64,000 bases of DNA. It comes from Halodurantibacterium daqingensis. GTDB lineage: Bacteria; Pseudomonadota; Alphaproteobacteria; Rhodobacterales; Rhodobacteraceae. Under the pieces are notes generated by a model. The model ran no database searches and had not been told where the DNA came from. It saw nothing but the letters and a program-made list of their open reading frames with translations. The position numbers and the translations under genes were made by a program. The DNA lies in NCBI RefSeq assembly GCF_042666235.1, contig NZ_JBHTFQ010000009.1, positions 1 through 64,000 on the forward strand, written 5' to 3'. Shown here piece after piece: positions 34,382 to 42,746 of the stretch (position 1 is the stretch's first letter; every line of letters starts with the position of its first letter).

Positions 34382-36775
34382 TCACTCCAACCCGACCGCG
34401 GCAAGAAGGCGCCGCGCCGCATCCTCGACCAGACGCTCGCGTCCCGCGCCATCGACCGGCACGCGTCCCGGTTCAAGAAACAGGGGCAGCGCCAGCGGGC
34501 TCACCCGGTCCAGCGCCACATGATCGATCCGGCTTCCAATCCGGTCGAGCATGTCCTCGATCCGCCCGAAGTCGACGAGACCGCGCAGCGCCTCTTCCCG
34601 GGTGATCTGCAGAAGAAGGTGGTCGGGGTCATAGCGGCGCAATGTGTCATAAAGGATATCGGAGGAGAATGTCGCCTGCCGCCCTGATTTGCGACGGCCC
34701 GCGATGTTGCGCTCGATCAGGCCCGAGATGATCGCGCTGGCACGAAAGGTGCGCTTCATCACCGCGTTTTCGGCAAGCCAGCCCTCAAGGCCCTCGCGCA
34801 GCTGATCGCGATCAAACAGGGGGGCGGGGTCGGTGACCGGTTCAAGCCCCCAGATCAGCGTCGCATAATCGGTGGCGACAAAGCCCAGCGGCGCAAGCCC
34901 CGCCGCTTCCATGCGCTTGGTCAGCAAGAGGCCCAGCGTCTGCTGCGCGTTCCGGCCGGCAAAGCCATAGAGACACAGATGCTCGCGCCCCTCATGTGGA
35001 AAGGTTTCAACCAGAAGCCGTTCGGGTTCGGGCAGCCGGGACACGCGCCGTTGCAGCGCAAGCCAGTCGGCGGTGTGGGAGGGAAGCTCGGGCCAGTCTT
35101 CCTGTTGGAAGAGTTGCAGGATGCGTTGCGTGAGCAGGGTGGAGGTTGCGAACTTGGTGCCGTTGAACACCGCCACACGTGGATCGCGCCCGGGGCGGGG
35201 CGTGACCTCGACCGTCATCTCGCGCAGGCCCTCATAGCGCACCACCTGTCCCGCGATAAGGAAGGTATCGCCTTGAGTGAGGCTGGCGGCAAAACTCTCC
35301 TCGACCTCGCCCAGGGGGGCGCCCCCGCGCCCACGCAGGCGCACCTTCACCGTTTCAGGGTCAAGGATCGTGCCGATGTTCATGCGGATGACCTGAGCAG
35401 TGCGCGGATCGCGCAGTTGCCAAAGCCCGTCGCGCTGCATCAGGCGTTGCCAGCGGTCATAGGCGCGCAGCGCATAGCCGCCGGTCGCGACAAAGGTCAG
35501 GCAATCATCGAACTCGGGCCGGCTCAGCCCGGCATAGGGCCCGGCTGTCGTCACCTCGGCGAAAAGCGCATCCGCATCAAGGGGGCCGGCGCAGGCCAGG
35601 ATCAGCATGTGCTGGCACAGCACATCGCGGGGACCGGGGCCGCGGGGCTCGCCGTCCAGGTCGCGGGCCCGCACGGCCTGCAGCGCCGCAAGGCATTCAA
35701 CCACCTCAAACCGGTTTGCGGGCACCAGAAGCGCCTTTGACGGGGCGTTGTAGCGGTGGTTGGCGCGCCCGATCCGCTGCACCAGGCGCTTGACGTTCTT
35801 TGGCGCTCCCACTTGCACCACCAGATCCACGTCGCCCCAGTCGATACCCAGATCAAGGCTGCCGGTGCAGACGATGGCGCGCAAGGCGCCCGCCGCCATC
35901 GCGGCTTCGACCCGTTCCCGCTGTTCGCGGGCAAGACTGCCATGGTGGATGGCGATCGGAAGGCCGTCGCTGTTCTGAAGCCAGAGATCGTGGAAGAACA
36001 GTTCCGCCTGCGCGCGGGTGTTGTGGAAGATCAGCGTGGTCCGATGCGCCTTGACCTGTTCAAGGATTGCGGGAATGGCGAACCGCCCGCCGCCGCCTGC
36101 CCAGGGTGGTGGGGCGGTTTCCAGCATGGCGATATCCGGCTCGGGGCCGGGATCGGCCTCGATCAGTGTGCAGGGATCTGGATGCCGGGCGAGAAACCGG
36201 GCGATTGCCTGCGGATCCTCGACGGTGGCCGAGAGGCCCACGCGGCGCATGTTCGGGGCGAGGTTCTGCAGCCGCGACAGGCACAGCGCCAGTTGATCGC
36301 CGCGCTTGCTTTCGGCCAGCGCATGAACCTCGTCCACGATCACGCGGCTGAGCCCGGCAAAGATCCGCGGCGCATCTTCATAGGACAGCAGAAGCGCAAG
36401 GCTTTCCGGCGTGGTCAGAAGGATATGCGGCGGATCCGCCCGTTGCCGCCGGCGCTGGCTGTAGCTTGTGTCGCCGGTGCGGTCCTCGATCCGGACCGGC
36501 AGGCCCATCTCGGACACCGGGCGCAGCAGGTTGCGGCGAATATCCGCAGCCAGCGCCTTGAGCGGAGAAATATAGAGCGTGTGCAGACCGGGGCGCGGTT
36601 CCTCAAGGTCCAGAAGCGTTGGAAGAAACCCCGCAAGCGTCTTGCCGCCCCCGGTCGGCGCGATCAGCAGCAGCGCCGGGGCACCTGACTGGTCAAGCAT
36701 CGCCTGCTGATGCGGATGGATCTGCCAGCCTCGGGCGGAAAACCAGTCTTGAAAAAGAGGAGAGAGGCCGCGCAT
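34382..36775 (-). CDS. Ligase-associated DEXH helicase, Lhr-core type
   Basis: A 797-residue superfamily 2 DNA helicase of the Lhr-core kind. Walker A APTGGGKT is near 39-46, followed by motif Ia ISPLKALAADI, the DEVH box in VIVDEVHALAESKRGDQ, motif III VGLSATV, and motif VI QRIGRANHR. A winged-helix and Lhr-core C-terminal region follow (roughly 420-797). It is a 3'-to-5' single-strand translocase in the characterised relatives. Partner: the downstream pdeM. A short palindrome lies 16 bases upstream of its start. Confidence 0.92.
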   Translation of the reverse strand: MRGLSPLFQDWFSARGWQIHPHQQAMLDQSGAPALLLIAPTGGGKTLAGFLPTLLDLEEPRPGLHTLYISPLKALAADIRRNLLRPVSEMGLPVRIEDRTGDTSYSQRRRQRADPPHILLTTPESLALLLSYEDAPRIFAGLSRVIVDEVHALAESKRGDQLALCLSRLQNLAPNMRRVGLSATVEDPQAIARFLARHPDPCTLIEADPGPEPDIAMLETAPPPWAGGGGRFAIPAILEQVKAHRTTLIFHNTRAQAELFFHDLWLQNSDGLPIAIHHGSLAREQRERVEAAMAAGALRAIVCTGSLDLGIDWGDVDLVVQVGAPKNVKRLVQRIGRANHRYNAPSKALLVPANRFEVVECLAALQAVRARDLDGEPRGPGPRDVLCQHMLILACAGPLDADALFAEVTTAGPYAGLSRPEFDDCLTFVATGGYALRAYDRWQRLMQRDGLWQLRDPRTAQVIRMNIGTILDPETVKVRLRGRGGAPLGEVEESFAASLTQGDTFLIAGQVVRYEGLREMTVEVTPRPGRDPRVAVFNGTKFATSTLLTQRILQLFQQEDWPELPSHTADWLALQRRVSRLPEPERLLVETFPHEGREHLCLYGFAGRNAQQTLGLLLTKRMEAAGLAPLGFVATDYATLIWGLEPVTDPAPLFDRDQLREGLEGWLAENAVMKRTFRASAIISGLIERNIAGRRKSGRQATFSSDILYDTLRRYDPDHLLLQITREEALRGLVDFGRIEDMLDRIGSRIDHVALDRVSPLALPLFLEPGRVPVDGAGRERLVEDAARRLLAAVGLE

Positions 36776-36790
36776 GGCGCATCAGATAGG

Positions 36791-36804
36791 GTTGCCCAGG
36801 CAAC
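36791..36804. promoter_or_regulatory. Palindrome just upstream of the helicase start
   Basis: GTTGCC-CA-GGCAAC, a 6+2+6 inverted repeat 16 bases before the helicase ATG. The position suits an operator overlapping the leader. No regulator is identified, and chance occurrence is possible. Confidence 0.3.
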
Positions 36805-36868
36805 TTGAACAGGGGTGCGGCCGGACAATGGGGTCGCGCGGGCAAGGGCGCCCGCGCGGACTGGTATC

Positions 36869-37498
36869 CTAGTTCACGATGGTGGCTTCGGTCGCAGCAC
36901 GCAATTGGTCTTCGGTTACGCCGTCGGCCAGTTCCACGATCTTCAGGCCGCCCTCGACCACGTCGAGAACGCCGAAATTCGTGATGATGCGGTCGACCAC
37001 GCCCTTGCCGGTCAGCGGCAGGGTGCATTCCTTCAGCACCTTCGATTCACCGGCCTTGTTGGTGTGGTCCATCACAACGACAACGCGGCGCACGCCGGCC
37101 ACCAGATCCATTGCGCCGCCCATACCCTTGATCAGCTTGCCCGGAATCATCCAGTTCGCCAGATCGCCGTTTTCGGCCACTTCCATCGCGCCAAGGATTG
37201 CCATGGCGATCTTGCCGCCGCGGATCATCGCGAAGCTGGTCGCGCTGTCGAAATAGCTGGTGCGGTCAAGCTCGGTGATGGTCTGCTTGCCGGCATTGAT
37301 GAGATCAGGGTCGATTGCATCCTCGGTCGGGAACGGGCCCATGCCCAGCATGCCGTTTTCCGATTGCAGCGTCACATCGACACCATCGGGAATGTAGTTC
37401 GACACGAGCGTGGGGATCCCGATCCCCAGGTTCACATACATCCCGTCTTCAAGTTCGCGGGCCGCGCGGGCGGCCATCTGGTTGCGGTCCCAAGCCAT
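36869..37498 (-). CDS. scoB: 3-oxoacid CoA-transferase subunit B
   Basis: A 209-residue beta subunit. Glu47 in LQSENGMLGMG is the residue that forms the CoA thioester, and GIGIPTLV lies near 25. With the A subunit it moves CoA from succinyl-CoA to acetoacetate, feeding ketone bodies into the TCA cycle. The neighbouring A subunit ends 11 bases upstream, so they are one operon. The sequence does not separate succinyl-CoA- from acetate-using forms (Sco versus Ato). Confidence 0.93.
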   Translation of the reverse strand: MAWDRNQMAARAARELEDGMYVNLGIGIPTLVSNYIPDGVDVTLQSENGMLGMGPFPTEDAIDPDLINAGKQTITELDRTSYFDSATSFAMIRGGKIAMAILGAMEVAENGDLANWMIPGKLIKGMGGAMDLVAGVRRVVVVMDHTNKAGESKVLKECTLPLTGKGVVDRIITNFGVLDVVEGGLKIVELADGVTEDQLRAATEATIVN

Positions 37499-37509
37499 CG
37501 GTTCCCCCC

Positions 37510-38205
37510 TTATGCCGTGCGCACGGTGCGCTGTTCGACACGTTTTTCGTGCTGCCCCTGGATGATGCGATGCACATAGATCCCGGGCGTGTGGATCATG
37601 TCCGGGTCCAGGCTGCCCACGGGGACGATTTCCTCGACCTCGGCCACGCAGATGCGGCCACAGGTGGCGGCAGGCGGATTGAAGTTTCGGGCCGTCTTGC
37701 GATAGACGAGGTTGCCTTGGGCATCGCCCCGCCAGGCCTTGACGATCGACAGATCGGCCACAATTCCGCGTTCGAGGATGTAGGTTTCGCCGTCGAACTC
37801 CTTGTGCTCCTTGCCCTCGGCGATCACGGTTCCGACGCCGGTGCGGGTATAGAAGCCGGGGATGCCCGCCCCGCCGGCGCGCATCCGTTCGGCCAGCGTG
37901 CCCTGGGGGTTGAACTCAAGCTCCAGTTCGCCCGACAGATACTGGCGCATGAATTCCGCGTTCTCGCCGACATAGGACGAGATCATCTTCTTTACCTGCC
38001 GTGTCTGAAGCAGCAGGCCAAGGCCGAAATCGTCCACGCCGGCATTGTTCGAGGCGATCGTCAGATCCTTGACGCCCGCGTCGCGGATCGCGGCGATCAG
38101 CAATTCGGGTATGCCGCAGAGCCCGAAGCCGCCGGCGGCGATCATCATTCCGTCGGACAGGATGCCGTCCAGTGCCTCGGCCGCAGAACCATAGACTTTC
38201 TGCAT
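37510..38205 (-). CDS. scoA: 3-oxoacid CoA-transferase subunit A
   Basis: A 231-residue alpha subunit starting MQKVYGSAAEAL, with the glycine-rich GGFGLCGIPELLI loop near residue 27 and the TSNNAGV-like ASNNAGVDDFGLG segment. A start 20 codons upstream is open, but ATG 38205 follows GGGGGAG directly and matches the family N-terminus. First gene of the scoAB pair. Confidence 0.93.
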   Translation of the reverse strand: MQKVYGSAAEALDGILSDGMMIAAGGFGLCGIPELLIAAIRDAGVKDLTIASNNAGVDDFGLGLLLQTRQVKKMISSYVGENAEFMRQYLSGELELEFNPQGTLAERMRAGGAGIPGFYTRTGVGTVIAEGKEHKEFDGETYILERGIVADLSIVKAWRGDAQGNLVYRKTARNFNPPAATCGRICVAEVEEIVPVGSLDPDMIHTPGIYVHRIIQGQHEKRVEQRTVRTA

Positions 38206-38320
38206 CGCAACTCCCCCACTGCCATGTCTCTCCCGATTTGTGACGCGGCACTGCAGCGAAGTCAATCATGGGGGATGGAGCCGCACCCGAAACCGAAGGG
38301 CGCCCGGACGAGTGAATGCA

Positions 38321-38350
38321 AAAGGCCCGAAGCGGGGGCTTCGGGCCTTT
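38321..38350. terminator. Strong bidirectional hairpin terminator
   Basis: A perfect 13-bp stem, AAAGGCCCGAAGC (38321-38333) with GCTTCGGGCCTTT (38338-38350), and a GGGG loop. The stem ends in AAA/TTT on both strands. It lies 16 bases after the small membrane peptide stop and ahead of scoA, insulating the two leftward groups. Confidence 0.85.
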
Positions 38351-38366
38351 GCCACTTGTCCGTCGC

Positions 38367-38441
38367 TCAGAGCACGCCGAACAAAAGCAGCAGGATGATG
38401 AGGCCGGCAGGAACGCCAAGCAGCCATAGAATGATAGGCAT
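38367..38441 (-). CDS. 24-residue hydrophobic membrane peptide
   Basis: A very short gene: ATG at 38441 behind TAAGGAG with 7 bases between, stop at 38367. The product is 24 residues, nearly all hydrophobic (MPIILWLLGVPAG then LIILLLLFGVL), enough for one transmembrane helix. The strong ribosome-binding site, clean stop and a 13-bp terminator immediately downstream support a real gene. I recall similar tiny hydrophobic proteins annotated as hypothetical in related bacteria, with no known function. Confidence 0.7.
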   Translation of the reverse strand: MPIILWLLGVPAGLIILLLLFGVL

Positions 38442-38526
38442 CGGGTTTCTCCTTACATCTGTCTGCTCAACGAACAGATCAGCGCGGCAAGAGTTCCCTT
38501 GTCAGCGCATTCTCAGGCGAGATCGG

Positions 38527-41265
38527 CTATGTCTCGTCGGTTTTCTTCGGCTTTGCGGTCTTGGCCTTCGTGGTTTTCGTGGTCGTTCCGGGGCGTGCCT
38601 TTTCAGACTTGGTCGTCTTGGCGGCGGCCTTCGGCTTGGCGGGCTTCTTGGTGGCACTCTTGGCCTTTGCCGGCTTCTTGCCGGATTTTGCGGCCTTTTC
38701 GGTAACCACGGCCAGCGCCTGATCGAAGGTGATGTCTTCGGGGGCGATATCCTTGGGAAGGGTGGCGTTGATCTTGCCCCATTTGACATAGGGGCCATAG
38801 CGTCCCGCCATCACCTGCATCGGCCCGCCGTCGGGATGCTCGCCCAGCTCGCGCAACGGGGCGGCGGCGGTGGCACCGCGCCCGCGGCTCGCCTTCTGCG
38901 CCAGCACCTCGACCGCGCGGTTCATCCCGATCAGGAACACCTCGTCGATATCGGCAAGGTTCGCATAGGTCTTGCCGTGCTTGACGAAGGGGCCATAGCG
39001 GCCAAGGCCAGCCTCGATCGGTTCACCATCCTCGGGATGGGCGCCGATAAGACGCGGCAGATTGAGAAGCATCAGCGCCTTCTCGAGGTCGATGCTCTCG
39101 GGCGACCAGGTTTTCGGCAAGGAGGCCCGCGGCGGTTTAGGCACTTCGGCAGTGGCCTCGCCGCGCTGCACATAGGGGCCAAAGCGGCCAACGCGCAGGG
39201 AGATCTGTTCGCCCTGATCCTCGCCCAGGATCTTGCCATCAAGCGCGCTTGCATCGCCCTCGCCCGGGGCGGTGATCGGACGGGTATAGCGGCATTCCGG
39301 ATAGTTGTTGCAGCCGATGAACGCCCCACCCGATCGCGCGGTCTTGAGGTTGAGCCGCCCCGAGCCACAGACCGGGCAGGCCCGTGGATCGCCGCCGTCG
39401 GCGCGCGGCGGGTAAAGATGCGGCGCCAGCACCTCGTCGATCTTTTCCAGAACCTCGGTGATGCGCAGTTCCGTGGTCTCGGCGATTGCCGCCGAAAAGT
39501 CGCGCCAGAAGCGGCTCAGAACGTCCTTGTAGTCGCGTTCTCCGGCGGAAATGTCGTCGAGCTGCCCCTCCAGATCGGCGGTGAAGTCATATTCCACATA
39601 GCGGCGGAAATAGTTCGACAGGAAGATCGTCACCAGCCGGCCCTTGTCTTCGGGGATGAGGCGGTTCTTGTCCTTTCGAACATATTCGCGATCCTGGATC
39701 GTGGTGACGATGCTGGCGTAGGTCGAGGGCCGGCCGATGCCCAGTTCCTCCATCCGCTTGACCAGTGTCGCCTCGGTATAGCGCGGCGGCGGCTGGGTGA
39801 AGTGCTGCGCGGCAAGCACGGCTCCGCTCTCGTCCAGAACCCCGGCATCTGCGCGGCGCATCTGCGCATCCCCCGTCACCGTCTGGGAGGTTTCGGCGAG
39901 CTTCTGATAGGCTGTGACAAGGGCGCCGGGGGCCTTCTCCAGCGGTTCGCCCTCCATGATCTGGGGCAGGCGTGCCGCGTCTTCGTCGCCGTCATCATCG
40001 CGGCCTTCCTCATAGATCTTGAGGAAGCCGTCGAACATCACCACCTGCCCGGTTGCACGCAGTCCGACCTGGCCATCGGCGCTGGTGATCTCGACCGTTG
40101 TGCGTTCGAGGCGGGCGGCGGCCATCTGGCTTGCGATCGTCCGTTTCCAGATCAGGTCATACAGCTTGCGCTGGTCACCATCCGCCACCCGAAGGCTGCC
40201 CGGATCAAGCGACATGTCGGTCGGGCGGATACATTCGTGCGCTTCCTGCGCGTTCTTGGCCTTGTTCTTGTACATGCGGGGGCTGTCCGGCACATACTGT
40301 GCACCAAAGCGGGACCTGATCTCGTCCCGCGCGGCCATCACCGCTTCGGGCGCCATGTCGATCCCGTCGGTCCGCATATAGGTGATATAGCCGGCCTCAT
40401 AGAGCCGCTGTGCCGTGCTCATCGTCTGCTTGGCGCCCATGCCGAACTTGCGGCTGGCCTCCTGCTGCAGCGTCGAGGTCATGAACGGGGCCGAAGGATT
40501 GCGGCTGGCGGGCTTTGATTCGACCGAATGCGCGACAAGATCGCGGCTGCTGACGGCATGAACTGCCAGTTCTGCCGCTTCCGAGGTGGCAATATCGAAA
40601 CGGTCAAGCTTCTTGCCGCCAAGAAGGGTCAGACGGGCCTCGAACTCCTGGCCCCGCGGGGTGCGCAGGGCGGCGCGCACCGACCAGTATTCGCGGGCCC
40701 GGAAGGCCTCGATCTCCATTTCGCGTTCGACGATCAGGCGCAGGCAGACCGATTGTACCCGTCCTGCCGATTTCGCGCCCGGCAGCTTGCGCCAGAGCAC
40801 CGGCGACAGGTTGAAGCCTACAAGATAGTCAAGCGCCCGACGGGCGAGATAGGCTTCGACCAGTTCCATATCCACCTGGCGGGGGTTCTTCATCGCCTCG
40901 GTCACCGCGGTCTTGGTGATCGCATTGAACACCACGCGGCTTACCTTGGTGTCCTTCCGGATCGCCCGGGCCTTGGCGAGTGCCTCTTGCAGGTGCCAAG
41001 AAATTGCCTCGCCTTCGCGGTCGGGGTCGGTGGCGAGGATCAGTTCGTCATCGTTCTTCAGCGCCTCGGCAATCGCGCGAATGTGCTTGCGGCTGTCTGC
41101 CGCGACTTCCCATGTCATGTCGAAATCATGTTCGGGATCGACCGAGCCATCCTTCGGCGGCAGATCTCGCACATGGCCGTAGGAGGCGAGAACCGTGTAG
41201 TCGGAGCCCAGATACTTGTTGATTGTCTTGGCCTTGGCGGGCGACTCGACGACGACGACGGCCAT
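38527..41265 (-). CDS. topA: DNA topoisomerase I
   Basis: A 912-residue type IA topoisomerase that relaxes negative supercoils. The Toprim domain opens VVVVESPAKAKTINKYLG, and the active-site tyrosine is Tyr296 (ITYMRTDGID). One zinc-type module, CPVCGSGRL...CNNYPEC, is followed by repeated FGPYVQRG/YGPFVKHG/YGPYVKWG elements and a Lys/Ala-rich tail of about 60 residues, both common in alphaproteobacterial TopA. ATG 41265 with AGAGG upstream is preferred over a longer open frame. Probably transcribed with upstream dprA. Confidence 0.97.
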   Translation of the reverse strand: MAVVVVESPAKAKTINKYLGSDYTVLASYGHVRDLPPKDGSVDPEHDFDMTWEVAADSRKHIRAIAEALKNDDELILATDPDREGEAISWHLQEALAKARAIRKDTKVSRVVFNAITKTAVTEAMKNPRQVDMELVEAYLARRALDYLVGFNLSPVLWRKLPGAKSAGRVQSVCLRLIVEREMEIEAFRAREYWSVRAALRTPRGQEFEARLTLLGGKKLDRFDIATSEAAELAVHAVSSRDLVAHSVESKPASRNPSAPFMTSTLQQEASRKFGMGAKQTMSTAQRLYEAGYITYMRTDGIDMAPEAVMAARDEIRSRFGAQYVPDSPRMYKNKAKNAQEAHECIRPTDMSLDPGSLRVADGDQRKLYDLIWKRTIASQMAAARLERTTVEITSADGQVGLRATGQVVMFDGFLKIYEEGRDDDGDEDAARLPQIMEGEPLEKAPGALVTAYQKLAETSQTVTGDAQMRRADAGVLDESGAVLAAQHFTQPPPRYTEATLVKRMEELGIGRPSTYASIVTTIQDREYVRKDKNRLIPEDKGRLVTIFLSNYFRRYVEYDFTADLEGQLDDISAGERDYKDVLSRFWRDFSAAIAETTELRITEVLEKIDEVLAPHLYPPRADGGDPRACPVCGSGRLNLKTARSGGAFIGCNNYPECRYTRPITAPGEGDASALDGKILGEDQGEQISLRVGRFGPYVQRGEATAEVPKPPRASLPKTWSPESIDLEKALMLLNLPRLIGAHPEDGEPIEAGLGRYGPFVKHGKTYANLADIDEVFLIGMNRAVEVLAQKASRGRGATAAAPLRELGEHPDGGPMQVMAGRYGPYVKWGKINATLPKDIAPEDITFDQALAVVTEKAAKSGKKPAKAKSATKKPAKPKAAAKTTKSEKARPGTTTKTTKAKTAKPKKTDET

Positions 41266-41442
41266 GAAAAACCTCTTGAAACGGCGTTTGCTCTTAGGGC
41301 GCGCAAGATGTGGGCTCGTGGCCGGCAATGTCAATGCAAAGCGAAGCTGCGAAGCAGAGGCGCGGACGCGCGGCATTCAGGACCCGAGGTCATGGTTGCG
41401 GCAGAGCTGCACGCTGCCGAGATGGGCATGGCCTGTGCCGGG

Positions 41443-42648
41443 TCAGGCGGGCTGGCCCAGTGCCAGAAGCCCGCCCGGCTGGCGCAGGACACGGCCGTCA
41501 AGCTCCATCATTACCAGCTCGGCGGCAACGCGGCCGGCAGGCAGCCCCAGATCGCGGATCAACTGATCCTCGGCAAGTGGACTGGGGCCAAGCCGGTCGA
41601 GAATCATCTGGTCCAGTGCAGCCGGCTCCGCAAGAGGCGCCATGGGGCGCGCGGGAGGTGGCGCCTCTGCGCGGGCGCGCCCCAGAGGAAGGCCGCGCGG
41701 CGCATCGTGCGGGGTAGCGCGTTTGGCAGCGCGGGCGAGAAGCGGTGCGATTGCCTCCATCACGTCGGAAACGCTGCGTACCAGGGTTGCCCCCTGGCGG
41801 ATCAACATGTTGCAACCGGCTGCGCGGGCGTCGAAAGGGTGCCCCGGCACGGCGAGAACCTCGCGCCCCTGATCAGCGGCGCAGCTGGCGGTGATCAGGC
41901 TGCCGGAACGCTCGGCCGCCTCGACCACGATGACGGCATGCGCGAGGCCGGCGACCAGCCGGTTGCGTTGCGGGAAATGCCGCGCCTGGGGTTCAAGTCC
42001 GGGGGGATGCTCCGAAATGCGGCAGCCAACTTCGGCGATGCGCTGCGCCAAGTCTGTATTTTCGGCCGGATAGATGATGTCCACGCCGCCGGCATGAACG
42101 CCCACGGTGCCGCCCCGGTCCGGCCCGGCGGCAAGGGCAGCCGCATGGGCTGCGGCATCGATCCCGCGTGCCAGCCCCGAGACCACCGTTATTCCCGCCT
42201 CGGCCAGTTCTCCTGCCAGTTTCCGCGTCATGCGCAGCCCGAGGCTCGAGGCGTTGCGGGCACCGACCAGCGAGACCATCGGACGTGCCAGCACCTCGGG
42301 CTGGCCCATGACCCACAGAAGCGGTGGCGCATCCGGCAAAGCCGCAAGCGCGGCCGGATAATCAGGCGCGCCGTTGAACAGGAGCCTCGCCCGGGCCGCG
42401 CGTCCAGCCCGAAGTTCGGCACGCGCAACCTCTTCGGGGCAGGGCTGGTAATCGCGGACGCCACTGGTGCGGGCGATTTCCGGAAGCGCGGCGAGCGCTG
42501 CCCCGGCCGAGCCGTATTCCGCGATCAGCCTGTAGAAGGTCGCGACGCCCACGCGGCGCGAGCGAATGAGGCGAAGCCAGGCAAGACCGTCTTCCTCCGT
42601 GGTGGGGGGGGTGAAGGGTGTGGGGGAAGAATTCAAGTCTCCGGCCAT
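41443..42648 (-). CDS. dprA: DNA-processing protein DprA
   Basis: A 401-residue DprA, which protects incoming single-stranded DNA and loads RecA. The Rossmann-like core contains SLVGARNASSLG, VVSGLARGIDAAAH and AERSGSLITA..AADQGREV; a winged-helix domain (about 335-401) closes the protein. An N-terminal SAM-like part precedes the core. GGAG lies before the ATG. It is followed on the same strand by topA after about 180 bases, an arrangement seen in many proteobacteria. Confidence 0.94.
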   Translation of the reverse strand: MAGDLNSSPTPFTPPTTEEDGLAWLRLIRSRRVGVATFYRLIAEYGSAGAALAALPEIARTSGVRDYQPCPEEVARAELRAGRAARARLLFNGAPDYPAALAALPDAPPLLWVMGQPEVLARPMVSLVGARNASSLGLRMTRKLAGELAEAGITVVSGLARGIDAAAHAAALAAGPDRGGTVGVHAGGVDIIYPAENTDLAQRIAEVGCRISEHPPGLEPQARHFPQRNRLVAGLAHAVIVVEAAERSGSLITASCAADQGREVLAVPGHPFDARAAGCNMLIRQGATLVRSVSDVMEAIAPLLARAAKRATPHDAPRGLPLGRARAEAPPPARPMAPLAEPAALDQMILDRLGPSPLAEDQLIRDLGLPAGRVAAELVMMELDGRVLRQPGGLLALGQPA

Positions 42649-42746
42649 CCGTCGCTCCGCCTCATTCGAGTCTGAAGATGGCGCGGTATCCTTAACAAGT
42701 AGTGAAGATTCGGCCTTCCGGCAGCGGTACAGTCAGAAAAATCTCA

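Noticed and set aside
37315..40518. Open frame of 1067 codons on plus, opposite scoAB and topA
   Set aside because: It crosses three genes with clear motifs and the terminator at 38321-38350. No domain is seen.
40528..42675. Open frame of 715 codons on plus, opposite topA and dprA
   Set aside because: Mirror frame of two well-supported genes, with no ribosome-binding site or motif.
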